NCBI GenBank assembly: GCA_001717015.1
Contig: MAGV01000056.1
Coordinates: 7,306-18,484, forward strand
DNA from: Candidatus Methanosuratincola petrocarbonis (ex Vanwonterghem et al. 2016)
GTDB taxonomy: Archaea; Thermoproteota; Methanomethylicia; Methanomethylicales; Methanomethylicaceae
Direction: 5' to 3'
Length of the DNA stretch: 11,179 nt
The notes under the pieces were generated by a model, which saw only the letters and a list, made by a program, of their open reading frames with translations, was not told where the DNA came from and did not search any database. Shown here piece after piece: positions 1 to 6,748 of this stretch. A program made the translations under genes and the position numbers. Positions within the stretch are counted from its first letter, which is position 1. Every line of letters starts with the position of its first letter.

Positions 1-29
1 AGTCGATCTCATGTGACTGGGGGCAGCCG

Positions 30-64
30 CTCCCTCTCCCCTTCTTTCCTTTACTTTCCTTCCA
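30..64. other. Pyrimidine-rich tract downstream of queC
   Basis: From 30 to 64 the plus strand is C and T except for one A at 53, so the minus strand is a purine tract just beyond the queC stop codon. A T-rich plus-strand stretch could end transcription of a gene entering from the left. For queC, which is on the minus strand, it is purine-rich and does not look like an archaeal T-run terminator. Positions 1-103 hold no convincing gene. Confidence 0.3.
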
Positions 65-103
65 TTCTACCTGCCATTCCTTGCCTCGGCTCTTCAACTC
101 CCT

Positions 104-751
104 TCAGCCCAAATACTCGGTAGGGTCCGACACGCCCGCCTCCGCAAATGCCCTCTTCCTGTTCTCGCACGACTCGCAGACCCCGCAGTGGGCATCCCCG
201 TCCCGGTAGCAGCTCCAGGTCAGCTCGTACGGCACCCCGAGCCTCGTGCCAAGCCTGATGACCTCGCTCTTCCTCATCGAGATCAGGGGGGCTTCAATAT
301 AGATCCCGGACCCCGTCCCGAGCCTCGCAGCCTTCTCCATGGCTTTGACGAACTCTTCCCTGCAGTCGGGGTAGTTCTCGGCGTCCGATGCGTGCGCCCC
401 GTATAGGACATGCGCTGCGCCGATCGAGCTGGCGTACGCGACCGCGGCTGAGAGGAGGATCGCGTTCCTGAACGGGACTATTATCGCTTTTGAGAATTCC
501 CTGGTGATCTCGAGGGACCGGTCGACGAGGGAAGTGGCGCCGGCGTAGATGCCTGCCAGGCCGCCCAAGTCGACGAGCTTCCAGGGGAGGTTGAGCCTCT
601 TCGAGACCGCCTCCGCACACCTGATCTCTGCCCTTGCGATCTGCCCGTAATCGAAGGTTATCGGGAATGCCTCGTAGCCCTTCTCGATTGCCCAATAGAG
701 GGCTGTCGTGCTGTCCAGACCGCCGGACGTGACGACCACGGCGCGTGCCAC
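104..751 (-). CDS. queC: 7-cyano-7-deazaguanine (preQ0) synthase QueC
   Basis: QueC converts 7-carboxy-7-deazaguanine, ammonia and ATP to preQ0 in the cytoplasm. In archaea preQ0 is inserted into tRNA and becomes archaeosine. The 215-residue protein starts with the PP-loop SGGLDS (residues 9-14). Near its end it has the family's zinc site, four cysteines spaced C-x7-C-x2-C-x2-C at 181, 189, 192 and 195, inside a TWSCYRDG...CGVCESC stretch. Length is close to the usual 220 or so. The GTG start at 751 puts the PP-loop at the normal distance from the N-terminus and has a GGAGG 8 bases upstream. Only one base separates it from the queT stop, so the two are almost certainly cotranscribed and translationally coupled. 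The earlier pathway genes (folE, queD, queE) are not in the window. Identity is secure. Confidence 0.96.
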   Translation of the reverse strand: MARAVVVTSGGLDSTTALYWAIEKGYEAFPITFDYGQIARAEIRCAEAVSKRLNLPWKLVDLGGLAGIYAGATSLVDRSLEITREFSKAIIVPFRNAILLSAAVAYASSIGAAHVLYGAHASDAENYPDCREEFVKAMEKAARLGTGSGIYIEAPLISMRKSEVIRLGTRLGVPYELTWSCYRDGDAHCGVCESCENRKRAFAEAGVSDPTEYLG

Positions 752-752
752 C

Positions 753-1229
753 TCATATCCCTCCTATCCTCTTCATGGCGGTGTAGAGCAGGTACCCGAG
801 GCCTATCGTGGCAATGCCGATGCCTATGAGGAGGTACGCGAAGGTCGCCAGGAAGGGCAGTCCGAGGGCGTATTGGAGGATCGCCCCGACCCATGCTGAG
901 ATTATCAGGGTGTAGCACGCGAGCCCGGCTATCACTGAGATGCCCTTGAGCTTCAGCAGTATCAGGAGGGCTGCGAATGTCGGCAGTGCGCTGAGTAGGT
1001 CGATGGGACCGAGCGGGCTCGCGAGATTCCCTATGAAGACCCCGAGGCTGATCCCCAGGGCGCCCGGCATCCCGACGAGGGGCACGATGCCGATGAGGGC
1101 GTTCGCGACCCTGATCTGGACTGCCCCAAAGCTGATTGGTGCGAAGGAGATTGTCAAAGCCGCATAGGATGCGGCTAATATGGCTGTCTTGATGACAGCC
1201 CGAGTTTTCGAAGGTGTTGGCTTTTGCAT
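753..1229 (-). CDS. queT: QueT-family transporter (queuosine/archaeosine precursor uptake)
   Basis: Integral membrane protein of the QueT family, the likely substrate-binding (S) component of an ECF-type importer for 7-deazaguanine precursors in bacteria. Residues 38-50 carry the family signature around QIRVANALIGIVPL, and residues 67-78 the signature GNLASPLGPIDL. Four to five hydrophobic helices follow a short basic N-terminus. I place the start at ATG 1229 (158 residues), because homologues begin shortly before the first helix and because GGAG-type bases lie just upstream. An in-frame GTG at 1280 would give 175 residues and is only about 10 bases from the predicted transcription start, so it remains possible. 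The gene leads the operon with queC, whose start lies one base beyond its stop, which supports a shared 7-deazaguanine role. No ECF energising subunits (EcfA/EcfT) are in the window. The true substrate here is inferred. Confidence 0.88.
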   Translation of the reverse strand: MQKPTPSKTRAVIKTAILAASYAALTISFAPISFGAVQIRVANALIGIVPLVGMPGALGISLGVFIGNLASPLGPIDLLSALPTFAALLILLKLKGISVIAGLACYTLIISAWVGAILQYALGLPFLATFAYLLIGIGIATIGLGYLLYTAMKRIGGI

Positions 1230-1286
1230 CCTCTCCCAACTCCGGGTTTTGTAAGGCGGAACGGGTGGGAGACCACTCACCCGCCT
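1230..1286 (-). promoter_or_regulatory. Structured leader upstream of queT (candidate)
   Basis: Between the predicted transcription start (about 1290) and ATG 1229, the minus strand has three competing pairings. AGGCGG at 1286-1281 can pair with CCGCCT at 1259-1254. CGGGTG at 1283-1278 can pair with CACCCG at 1267-1262. TCTCCCA at 1272-1266 can pair with TGGGAGA at 1238-1232, the purine-rich stretch directly before the ATG. The last pairing would hide the presumed ribosome-binding site, and it competes with the second. This resembles a translational switch, but GC-rich DNA forms short stems by chance, and the stretch could instead be coding if GTG 1280 is the start. Confidence 0.3.
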
Positions 1287-1310
1287 AGGGTTCTAAACCA
1301 TTCAGGCTCT

Positions 1311-1322
1311 AGTATATAAATC
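1311..1322 (-). promoter_or_regulatory. TATA box of the queT-queC operon
   Basis: The minus strand reads GATTTATATACT here, a good archaeal TATA box preceded by purine-rich bases. Its centre predicts transcription starting near 1290. Confidence 0.65.
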
Positions 1323-1456
1323 GTTCCCTCCAAGGGCTGCGCCAAGGCTGCCTTCTTAGCGCCTCCGCTTCGAGGATAAGTGGCAGTCAGGGAGTTCTCG
1401 TTTTTCAGGGCATCTGTGTGGATTTTGGGCGCGCCTGTCCCTTAGCGCCGATACTG

Positions 1457-1465
1457 TTTTTTAAA
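1457..1465 (+). promoter_or_regulatory. TATA box of the dam-type gene
   Basis: TTTTTTAAA lies about 26 bases before position 1487, so the message would start just before ATG 1494. The GGTG at 1484-1487 would then be at or just inside the 5' end of the message. Confidence 0.55.
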
Positions 1466-1493
1466 GCCCCGCAGGATATTGTTGGTGAGTCGC

Positions 1494-2387
1494 ATGCCAG
1501 TCAGCTCTTCCCCGATCTCGCCATTCCTCAAGTGGGCTGGCGGAAAGTCCCAGCTGCTGGACAACATCGTGGGGTGCATGCCGGAGGACTTCGGGACTTA
1601 CTTTGAGCCCTTCCTCGGAGGCGGCGCGCTCTTCTTCAGGCTCGTCTCGATGGGGAGGGTGAGGCGCGCCATCCTTTCAGATCTGAACAGGGACCTGATA
1701 AACTGCTATGTCGTGGTCAGGGACGAGCTCGACGCCCTGATCTCGCGGCTGGAGTACTACCAGAAGTATGTCGGAGCGAAGGACTTCTTCTACGAGGTCG
1801 CACGGCCTTCGTTCAACAAGATCAGGCTGAAGAATGGACTTGAGAAGAATGTCGAGAAGGCTGCGCTGCTGATATACCTGAACAAGACCTGCTTCAACGG
1901 GCTCTACCGAGTTAACTCGAAGGGGGAGTTCAATGTCCCTTGGGGTCGGTACGACTCCCCCTCGCTCTTCGATGAGGCGAACCTAAGGGCTGTGAGCAGG
2001 GCGCTTGATCAGAGATGGGTCGAGATAATGTGCTGCGACTACAGGGAGGCGGTGAAGCTGGCTAGAGCCGGAGACCTCGTCTACTTTGACCCTCCATACC
2101 AACCGCTCAGCCGAACATCCTCTTTCACGCAGTACACGCCCGATTCATTCTCCGAAGAGGACCAGCGGGCGCTTGCTGAGGCATTCAGGGATCTGGACGG
2201 GAGGGGGTGCAAGGTCGTGATGAGCAACTCCTCCAGCCCGCTGGTGGAGGGTCTTTACCGCGATTACATATCAAGGGGGCAATTCAGGGTTGCGATGGCT
2301 GCAAGGGCGATCTCGTGCCTGGGGGACGGCAGGGGGAGGATCCCGGAGTATATAATATTCAACTACCCGATGCCTCGCAATCAGTGA
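1494..2387 (+). CDS. dam: Dam-type DNA adenine-N6 methyltransferase (solitary)
   Basis: Alpha-class (D12 family) methyltransferase that moves a methyl group from S-adenosylmethionine to adenine N6, probably in GATC. The 297-residue protein has the characteristic PFLKWAGGK near residues 10-18, the AdoMet loop EPFLGGGALFF near 38-48, SDLN near 62-65, the Dam/DpnM signature NKTCFNGLYRVN from about 130, and the catalytic DPPY at 199-202. ATG 1494 is chosen because GGTG at 1484-1487 sits 6 bases before it and the TATA box predicts transcription starting near 1487. In-frame TTG 1479 and GTG 1485 are alternatives. It diverges from queT, and no restriction endonuclease, specificity subunit or Vsr/MutH-like gene flanks it. 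It therefore looks solitary, perhaps with an epigenetic or replication/repair role. Family assignment is secure. GATC specificity is inferred from the family signature. Confidence 0.93.
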   Translation: MPVSSSPISPFLKWAGGKSQLLDNIVGCMPEDFGTYFEPFLGGGALFFRLVSMGRVRRAILSDLNRDLINCYVVVRDELDALISRLEYYQKYVGAKDFFYEVARPSFNKIRLKNGLEKNVEKAALLIYLNKTCFNGLYRVNSKGEFNVPWGRYDSPSLFDEANLRAVSRALDQRWVEIMCCDYREAVKLARAGDLVYFDPPYQPLSRTSSFTQYTPDSFSEEDQRALAEAFRDLDGRGCKVVMSNSSSPLVEGLYRDYISRGQFRVAMAARAISCLGDGRGRIPEYIIFNYPMPRNQ

Positions 2388-2495
2388 TGCAGCAGGGATG
2401 GATCAGCAGCTGTCCTCTGGGCGTTAGCAGGCGCCCTCGCTGCGATTGATGGATGCCCCATTGCGAATCGGGCTTCCTAGAGTCGCTTTTGGAAG

Positions 2496-2506
2496 CTTTT
2501 ATTAAA
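2496..2506 (+). promoter_or_regulatory. TATA box of the aminotransferase operon
   Basis: CTTTTATTAAA predicts transcription starting near 2527-2530, a few bases before GGTG at 2532-2535 and TTG 2541. Confidence 0.55.
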
Positions 2507-2540
2507 CCTGACTCTACCCAATAAGAGAAGTGGTGAGAGA

Positions 2541-3701
2541 TTGTCGCTCTCTGGCCGAATGCTTAACCTCAAGGAGTCTGGCACGCTGAAAATACTCGAC
2601 AAGGTCAAGTCCCTTCAGTCCAAGGGGATTGACGTGATCCAGCTAGACGTTGGCGAGCCTGACTTCGACACTCCTAGGAACATCGTTGAGGCTGCCCACC
2701 GGGCGATGCTCGAAGGGTTCACCCACTACACCCCCAGCGCCGGGATCCCTGAGCTTAGGGATGCAGTCGCGGAGAAGCTCAGGTCCGAGAACGGGCTGGA
2801 CGTCAGGCGCGAGAACGTGCTGATAACGCCTGGCTCAAAACAGGCGCTTTTCTACGCGGTGATGGCTCTGGTCGAGGAGGGCGAGGAGGTGATTGTGCCC
2901 ACGCCAGCCTGGCCCTCATACGTTGAGATGGTGACTGTCGCGGGCGGGACGGTGAGGGAGATCCCTGCAAAAGACGGCTTTTCGCCTGACATCGAAGGGA
3001 TAAAGTCAGCCGTGAACGAGAGGACCAAGCTGATGATCCTGAACTCGCCGAACAACCCGACCGGGTATGTCTACACCAAGGAAGAGCTGGGGGCCCTTGC
3101 AGAGATAGCCTCAGACTCGAGGATATACGTCCTCTCTGACGAGATCTATGAGAAGATGCTCTACGAGGGGGAATTCAGGAGCTTTGGATCATTTCCGGGC
3201 GTAGATGATCTGGTGATCACCGTCAACGGGTTCTCGAAGACTTACGCGATGACCGGGTGGCGCATCGGTTACGCCGCGGGACCGCGTGACGTGATAGCCG
3301 CGATGAACAAGCTCCAGCAGCACTCTGCGAGCTGCCCCGCATCGTTCGTCCAGAAGGCGGCTCTCGCTGCCCTCAGCCCAGAGACCCCTGTAAGGCCCAT
3401 GATCGAGGAGTTCAGGAGGAGGAGAGACTTCCTCTGCAGCGAACTTAACAGGATGGGCGCATTCAAGGTTCTGCCGCCGAAGGGCGCGTTCTACCTCTTC
3501 CCTGACATTTCCGGAACTGGGATCGAGTCTGTCGAGCTCTGCAATCTGCTTCTTGAGGAGGGCCATGTAAGCACCACCCCAGGGGAGGCATTCGGCGGGT
3601 TCTCTGGGCACATACGGCTCTCTTATGCCAACTCGATGGAAAGGCTGCGTGCTGCTGCCGATAGGATAAGGGGCGTTCTTGAAAAGCATGGTTTAGCATG
3701 A
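2541..3701 (+). CDS. Class I pyridoxal-phosphate aminotransferase, aspartate aminotransferase type
   Basis: Cytoplasmic fold-type I aminotransferase of the AspB/I-gamma group, which exchanges amino groups between aspartate and 2-oxoglutarate and sometimes aromatic or other substrates. It has 386 residues, a normal length. Visible landmarks are VGEPDFDTP near residue 37, NSPNNPTG at 168-175 (N172 contacts the cofactor), LSDEIYE with D200 for the pyridine nitrogen, NGFSKTYAMTGWR with the Schiff-base lysine K233 and phosphate-binding R241, and IRLSYANS with substrate-binding R359. All key residues are present. The TTG start at 2541 is supported by GGTG at 2532-2535 and by family N-termini of the form LSxRxLNLKESxT; ATG 2559 is a weaker alternative. 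The wHTH gene follows closely, so the two are probably cotranscribed. Exact substrate preference cannot be read from sequence alone. Confidence 0.93.
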   Translation: MSLSGRMLNLKESGTLKILDKVKSLQSKGIDVIQLDVGEPDFDTPRNIVEAAHRAMLEGFTHYTPSAGIPELRDAVAEKLRSENGLDVRRENVLITPGSKQALFYAVMALVEEGEEVIVPTPAWPSYVEMVTVAGGTVREIPAKDGFSPDIEGIKSAVNERTKLMILNSPNNPTGYVYTKEELGALAEIASDSRIYVLSDEIYEKMLYEGEFRSFGSFPGVDDLVITVNGFSKTYAMTGWRIGYAAGPRDVIAAMNKLQQHSASCPASFVQKAALAALSPETPVRPMIEEFRRRRDFLCSELNRMGAFKVLPPKGAFYLFPDISGTGIESVELCNLLLEEGHVSTTPGEAFGGFSGHIRLSYANSMERLRAAADRIRGVLEKHGLA

Positions 3702-3714
3702 ACAGGTGTTGGCT

Positions 3715-4440
3715 GTGGCAAGTGTGCTGAAGAATCCGCATAGGCGGAGGATATTGGAGCTGCTCTACAGCCGAAAGGCAATGACCCCGAAGGAGATAGC
3801 GGAGGACCTAAAGATAGGCATCCCAACGGTTTACTACCACCTCGAAATCCTCAGGGAGTACGTGCAGAAGACAGCAAGGGGCGAGTTCTCGATCACTGAC
3901 AAGGGCATGGAAGCCTACAAGAAGGAGGTCTTGAACTCGCCCGAATCGGTTGGGACTTCCCACGCTTTCGTTTACAGGATCATTTCAAGGCCCGTCCTTC
4001 TGCTGGTGATGGGGCTTGCTGCAGCGGCTGCAGAATTGTCAGCCTGCAGCATATTGGGCTATGTCCCACTCCTCATGGGCTACGTCCCTGTCCTTGAGGC
4101 ATCAAGTCTCTTCTTTAATTACGCTGCAAGCCTAGTCGTGGCATTCATTGTATTCGAGTTTGCCTCGTTGGCAATCACCCGGAGGCTGGGAGGGGAGGCT
4201 GCTCTGTTTGCAGGAACGATGATCTCCAGAGCCCCCCTTCTGCTCCTTTTCCTGATGCCTGCTGCTGGTTTAGGGGGATCCATTTTTTCAATAATTATGA
4301 CCGCACTAGCCCAGTTGCTTTCGGTCTTCATCATGTCCATATTCCTCTCTCTATCAAGAGGGCTGCGCCAGGAGTACTCGATAATGATATGCTTGATCAT
4401 CCTCTATGGGAATCTCCTAGTTTATTCACGGATGTGGTGA
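3715..4440 (+). CDS. Winged-helix DNA-binding domain fused to a multi-helix membrane domain
   Basis: Probable membrane-embedded transcription regulator of unknown signal. Residues about 2-70 form an ArsR-like winged helix: a helix with NPHRRRILELLY, a recognition pair MTPKEIAEDLKIGIPTVYYHLEILRE, and a wing near RGEFSITDKG. The rest holds about five hydrophobic segments, near residues 92-117, 132-154, 162-185, 187-213 and 219-238. Their arrangement faintly recalls Yip1-type domains, but I cannot confirm that. I choose GTG 3715 because GGTG at 3705-3708 lies 6 bases before it, matching the spacing of neighbouring genes; GTG 3706 would add three residues. It starts 13 bases after the aminotransferase stop with no promoter between, so it is likely cotranscribed. 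The DNA-binding fold is clear. The function of the membrane part, and any link to amino-acid metabolism, is open. Confidence 0.82.
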   Translation: MASVLKNPHRRRILELLYSRKAMTPKEIAEDLKIGIPTVYYHLEILREYVQKTARGEFSITDKGMEAYKKEVLNSPESVGTSHAFVYRIISRPVLLLVMGLAAAAAELSACSILGYVPLLMGYVPVLEASSLFFNYAASLVVAFIVFEFASLAITRRLGGEAALFAGTMISRAPLLLLFLMPAAGLGGSIFSIIMTALAQLLSVFIMSIFLSLSRGLRQEYSIMICLIILYGNLLVYSRMW

Positions 4441-4478
4441 TTTTTTAAAATTAAAAGAAAAAAGAATAATAAAAAAAA
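4441..4478. terminator. Bidirectional T-rich terminator between convergent genes
   Basis: The 48 bases between the wHTH stop and the surface-protein stop are almost entirely A and T. Six T occur on the plus strand at 4441-4446, and eight T on the minus strand at 4478-4471. Archaeal RNA polymerase terminates at such T runs, so this site can stop both convergent transcripts. Confidence 0.65.
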
Positions 4479-4488
4479 TTAATGAAGC

Positions 4489-6195
4489 TCAGGCTGCAGC
4501 CGGGTGCCTTCTTATGAACAATATCAGTGCGACTGCCCCGGCCAACACAATTGCGCTTGCGGCGAAGAGCTCATACGATCTTCCCCAGCTCGGCGCCGAT
4601 GGCACTGCCTGGACTGACGAGATGCCCGTCGGCCCAAGCGTCACTATGTATGCTGAGTCTCCAGACGGTTGCTCAATGCCTAGGCTTGGGTCATGGATCA
4701 GGGTTCCGTTGAAGTATGGATAGCAGAGGTACACCTTGACATGGTTGCCCGCGCTGAGGTAGGAGGCTGTGACATCCACTGTCGACTGGTTACCATCCTT
4801 GTCTATGACGATTGCGGTCGGAACAAACTTGAAGAAGCCCCCTAGCGTCCCTTCCTCTGTCAGCTTTAGCTTTGCAGGCGCCAGGAACTTCATGAGCCTG
4901 CCCGCGACGTTCTTCTGAGCCCATTTGATGTGGAAATTGAAGCTGTTGGCGTCCTGATCCTGCCTCTGTACATTGAGAGTGGCATTAGCGTCGTCTGCGC
5001 TGAATACGAAGTTGCCGCCTGCTGCCTGCATCTTGACGTCCTCGAGGTTGTTGAAAAGGTCTGAGACACTCCCGTTGACATGGAATGAAGATGCATCCAC
5101 CCAGAGCGCCAATGCTGGCGAGATTGTTACCGAGGTGGTGTTGAGGAGTGATATGGTTCTCGGATCGAAGTTCCAATCCCAGTCCTTGACCACTAGGTCG
5201 ACCTTCATCTCCCCGGCCGCCACATTGTAAGAGTACTGTTCGCCAGCTGCGTTGACAGTCTCGGTGACTGGCTGCTTGTATATTCTCACAGAGAGGTTTA
5301 CATTCCCTTCGGCAAAGTCGAACTTTTGCGGGGCATCCACAAGAGTGAGGTTGAAAGCGAGCCCTATCGGCGTCCCGTTGCTGGCAGTGATCTCCCTGAC
5401 ATCGCCCATCTCCCACTTGCACCCTGAGAATGGAAGCAGTCCAGGGTGGAAGCCTTCGGCTATGCTGTCCAACGCCTGCCTCTTCTCTATGAGGTCGCCT
5501 ATCATCGCTTTTGTCCTTTCCGTTATCGTCTGGGTCAGCCTCTGGCATGCCCTTATGGCTGTCGAGATCGAATTCTGGATCGTATTCTTGCTAGCCCCGC
5601 TGTCTATTGCACCTATGGCGCTGTTTATTGCAGCTATAGCATCGTCTATCTCCTGGGAGATTTCAGAATCGTTTACCTTTGGTTTTAGTCCGGCCAGCTC
5701 GTTTTCCGCTTCTTGCAGCATGGTCTTGACCTGGCTAAGATCAGGCTTGAAGAGCATCACCTTCCCTGCGGCAAGCATCAGCCTGCTATGTGCCTCGAAT
5801 GCCACTGAAAGCCCCTTGGCCGCAGCCCCTGCCTTGGCAAGATCGAGGGCATTTGCGGTCTGTATGATCCTCTGCCATAGGGTCCCTTCTGCAACATTCA
5901 ACGTGCTGAATCTGGATCCGTTGACCTCTGCATATTCTATGAGGCCCTTGAAGTGCACCACATAGACCTTGGAGGTGTCATTGTTTGCCCACCACACGAA
6001 GAACGGCTTAGTCCCGTTCCTCGGGAAGACGATCGTAAGGTCATCGGTGGTGATTTTCTTGTAATTGCCTTCGTCCGTCATCTGCAAACTGGCACTGGCC
6101 GCACTCGGCTGGGCGGATGCCTGCGGGAAGGCTGCTACCCCCCCTACGAGGAGCAGCATGACAATCAACAAACCAGCTACTCTGCGTCCTTCCAT
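4489..6195 (-). CDS. Secreted, C-terminally membrane-anchored surface protein, function unknown
   Basis: I do not recognise a family. The 568-residue protein begins with a classic signal peptide (MEGRR, then a hydrophobic run to about residue 22, likely cleavage after ASA near 28). It ends with one membrane helix near 543-561 followed by RRHPAAA, so the bulk should face outside. Residues about 120-250 are helical and Ala/Leu/Glu-rich, and could form coiled coils. The remainder looks like beta-rich extracellular domains. There are about twelve N-x-S/T sequons, consistent with archaeal N-glycosylation, and no cysteine-rich or enzymatic motif that I can see. ATG 6195 is preferred because GGTG lies 6 bases before it; ATG 6207 would add four residues and could serve a leaderless message. 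It is transcribed alone. A cell-envelope or adhesion role is a guess. Confidence 0.8.
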   Translation of the reverse strand: MEGRRVAGLLIVMLLLVGGVAAFPQASAQPSAASASLQMTDEGNYKKITTDDLTIVFPRNGTKPFFVWWANNDTSKVYVVHFKGLIEYAEVNGSRFSTLNVAEGTLWQRIIQTANALDLAKAGAAAKGLSVAFEAHSRLMLAAGKVMLFKPDLSQVKTMLQEAENELAGLKPKVNDSEISQEIDDAIAAINSAIGAIDSGASKNTIQNSISTAIRACQRLTQTITERTKAMIGDLIEKRQALDSIAEGFHPGLLPFSGCKWEMGDVREITASNGTPIGLAFNLTLVDAPQKFDFAEGNVNLSVRIYKQPVTETVNAAGEQYSYNVAAGEMKVDLVVKDWDWNFDPRTISLLNTTSVTISPALALWVDASSFHVNGSVSDLFNNLEDVKMQAAGGNFVFSADDANATLNVQRQDQDANSFNFHIKWAQKNVAGRLMKFLAPAKLKLTEEGTLGGFFKFVPTAIVIDKDGNQSTVDVTASYLSAGNHVKVYLCYPYFNGTLIHDPSLGIEQPSGDSAYIVTLGPTGISSVQAVPSAPSWGRSYELFAASAIVLAGAVALILFIRRHPAAA

Positions 6196-6225
6196 CAGAA
6201 TCACCATGTTAGCATTTGCCCGAAC

Positions 6226-6238
6226 CCAATATAACCTC
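6226..6238 (-). promoter_or_regulatory. TATA box of the surface-protein gene
   Basis: On the minus strand GAGGTTATATTGG gives a TATA element whose centre predicts transcription starting near 6205. That gives a leader of about 10 bases before ATG 6195, containing GGTGAT. Confidence 0.55.
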
Positions 6239-6261
6239 TTCTAAGTTTAAAATTTGGATAA

Positions 6262-6282
6262 AATTTTCGAATTTTCGAATTT
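6262..6282. repeat. Short tandem repeat of AATTTTCG in an A/T-rich spacer
   Basis: The unit AATTTTCG occurs at 6262-6269 and 6270-6277, and begins a third time at 6278-6282. It lies in an A/T-rich stretch upstream of the surface-protein promoter and downstream of the small membrane gene. It may help end the upstream transcript, bind a regulator, or simply be slippage. Confidence 0.5.
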
Positions 6283-6360
6283 ATTGACGTGATAGAGTTT
6301 TCTCTTATTTATGAACTGTTGCTTCTTGGAATGCAAAATCGCGACAATCATGGTCTAATC

Positions 6361-6648
6361 TCATAGTGCTTGTTTGCCCTTCGCCGGAATCCATGCCGCA
6401 TAGTAAACCAGCGCAATCAGCGCCGCCCCGACTGTGCCCGGCAGGAAGTAACCTATTTTGAAGAGGAATCCTGTCCAGAAAGAGAGCGTTACCATCACGA
6501 AGAACAGCCCCCCAAGCGCCTCGGGGGAGAGCGGCTGCAGCTCTGAGAACGGGTAGTCCGCGTTGACTATTGCCAGATCCGCTGGATAGTCCCCTTTCTC
6601 CGTCCTCACACCGACCTCTTTGCCTTCCCACTTTCTGTCTAATGCCAT
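6361..6648 (-). CDS. Small two-helix membrane protein, unknown function
   Basis: A 95-residue protein I do not recognise. A charged N-terminus of about 40 residues (MALDRKWEGKEVGVRTEKGD...) precedes two hydrophobic helices at about 45-62 and 67-87, with a short Lys-containing tail (PAKGKQAL). The first segment could lie on the cytoplasmic side and bind a partner. Start ATG 6648 has no ribosome-binding site, but a T-rich TATA-like box about 26 bases upstream would make the message leaderless. The overlapping minus-strand frame starting at 6652 gives a protein without coherent features, whereas this frame shows clean hydrophobic periodicity, so I accept this one. The gene diverges from the exporter gene and stands alone. 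Confidence 0.7.
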   Translation of the reverse strand: MALDRKWEGKEVGVRTEKGDYPADLAIVNADYPFSELQPLSPEALGGLFFVMVTLSFWTGFLFKIGYFLPGTVGAALIALVYYAAWIPAKGKQAL

Positions 6649-6666
6649 TCATTCATAATACCCGGC

Positions 6667-6675
6667 GTAAAAAGT
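6667..6675 (-). promoter_or_regulatory. Possible TATA box of the small membrane gene
   Basis: The minus strand reads CTTTTTACG here. It lies about 26 bases before ATG 6648, which suits a leaderless transcript. The match is weak. Confidence 0.3.
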
Positions 6676-6702
6676 CGGCTATTTGGGGGTTTGCACACCG
6701 AA

Positions 6703-6712
6703 GTTTTTTAAG
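6703..6712 (+). promoter_or_regulatory. TATA box of the EamA exporter gene
   Basis: GTTTTTTAAG predicts transcription starting near 6734. This rules out the upstream in-frame TTG at 6683 as the start and favours TTG 6749 or GTG 6740. Confidence 0.55.
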
Positions 6713-6748
6713 GTGGTTCCTGGCTCAAAATCCAAAAAGGTGCCCCAT

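Noticed and set aside
658..1239. 193-codon minus-strand frame overlapping queT and queC
   Set aside because: Arg/His/Pro-rich translation typical of a shifted frame; the overlapping frames are recognisable QueT and QueC.
1230..1290. Known preQ1 riboswitch before queT
   Set aside because: The leader does not show the preQ1-I pattern (a short stem with an A-rich tail folding back), and I see no match to other classes. I keep only the unnamed competing-stem observation.
1331..1450. Possible small RNA between queT and the methyltransferase
   Set aside because: Only a 9-base repeat (CTTAGCGCC at 1355 and 1441) stands out. There is no tRNA-like or box C/D layout.
1281..2540. Restriction-modification system around the Dam-type gene
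   Set aside because: Neither flank encodes a nuclease; the neighbours are queT and an aminotransferase.
5252..5965. Open frame of 237 codons on the plus strand inside the surface-protein gene
   Set aside because: It is fully antisense to a gene with a signal peptide, anchor, sequons and promoter. Its product has no coherent domain pattern, and it has no promoter or ribosome site of its own.
6683..6748. N-terminal extension of the EamA transporter from TTG 6683
   Set aside because: It lies upstream of the TATA box and the predicted transcript start. It also places about 22 atypical residues before the first helix.
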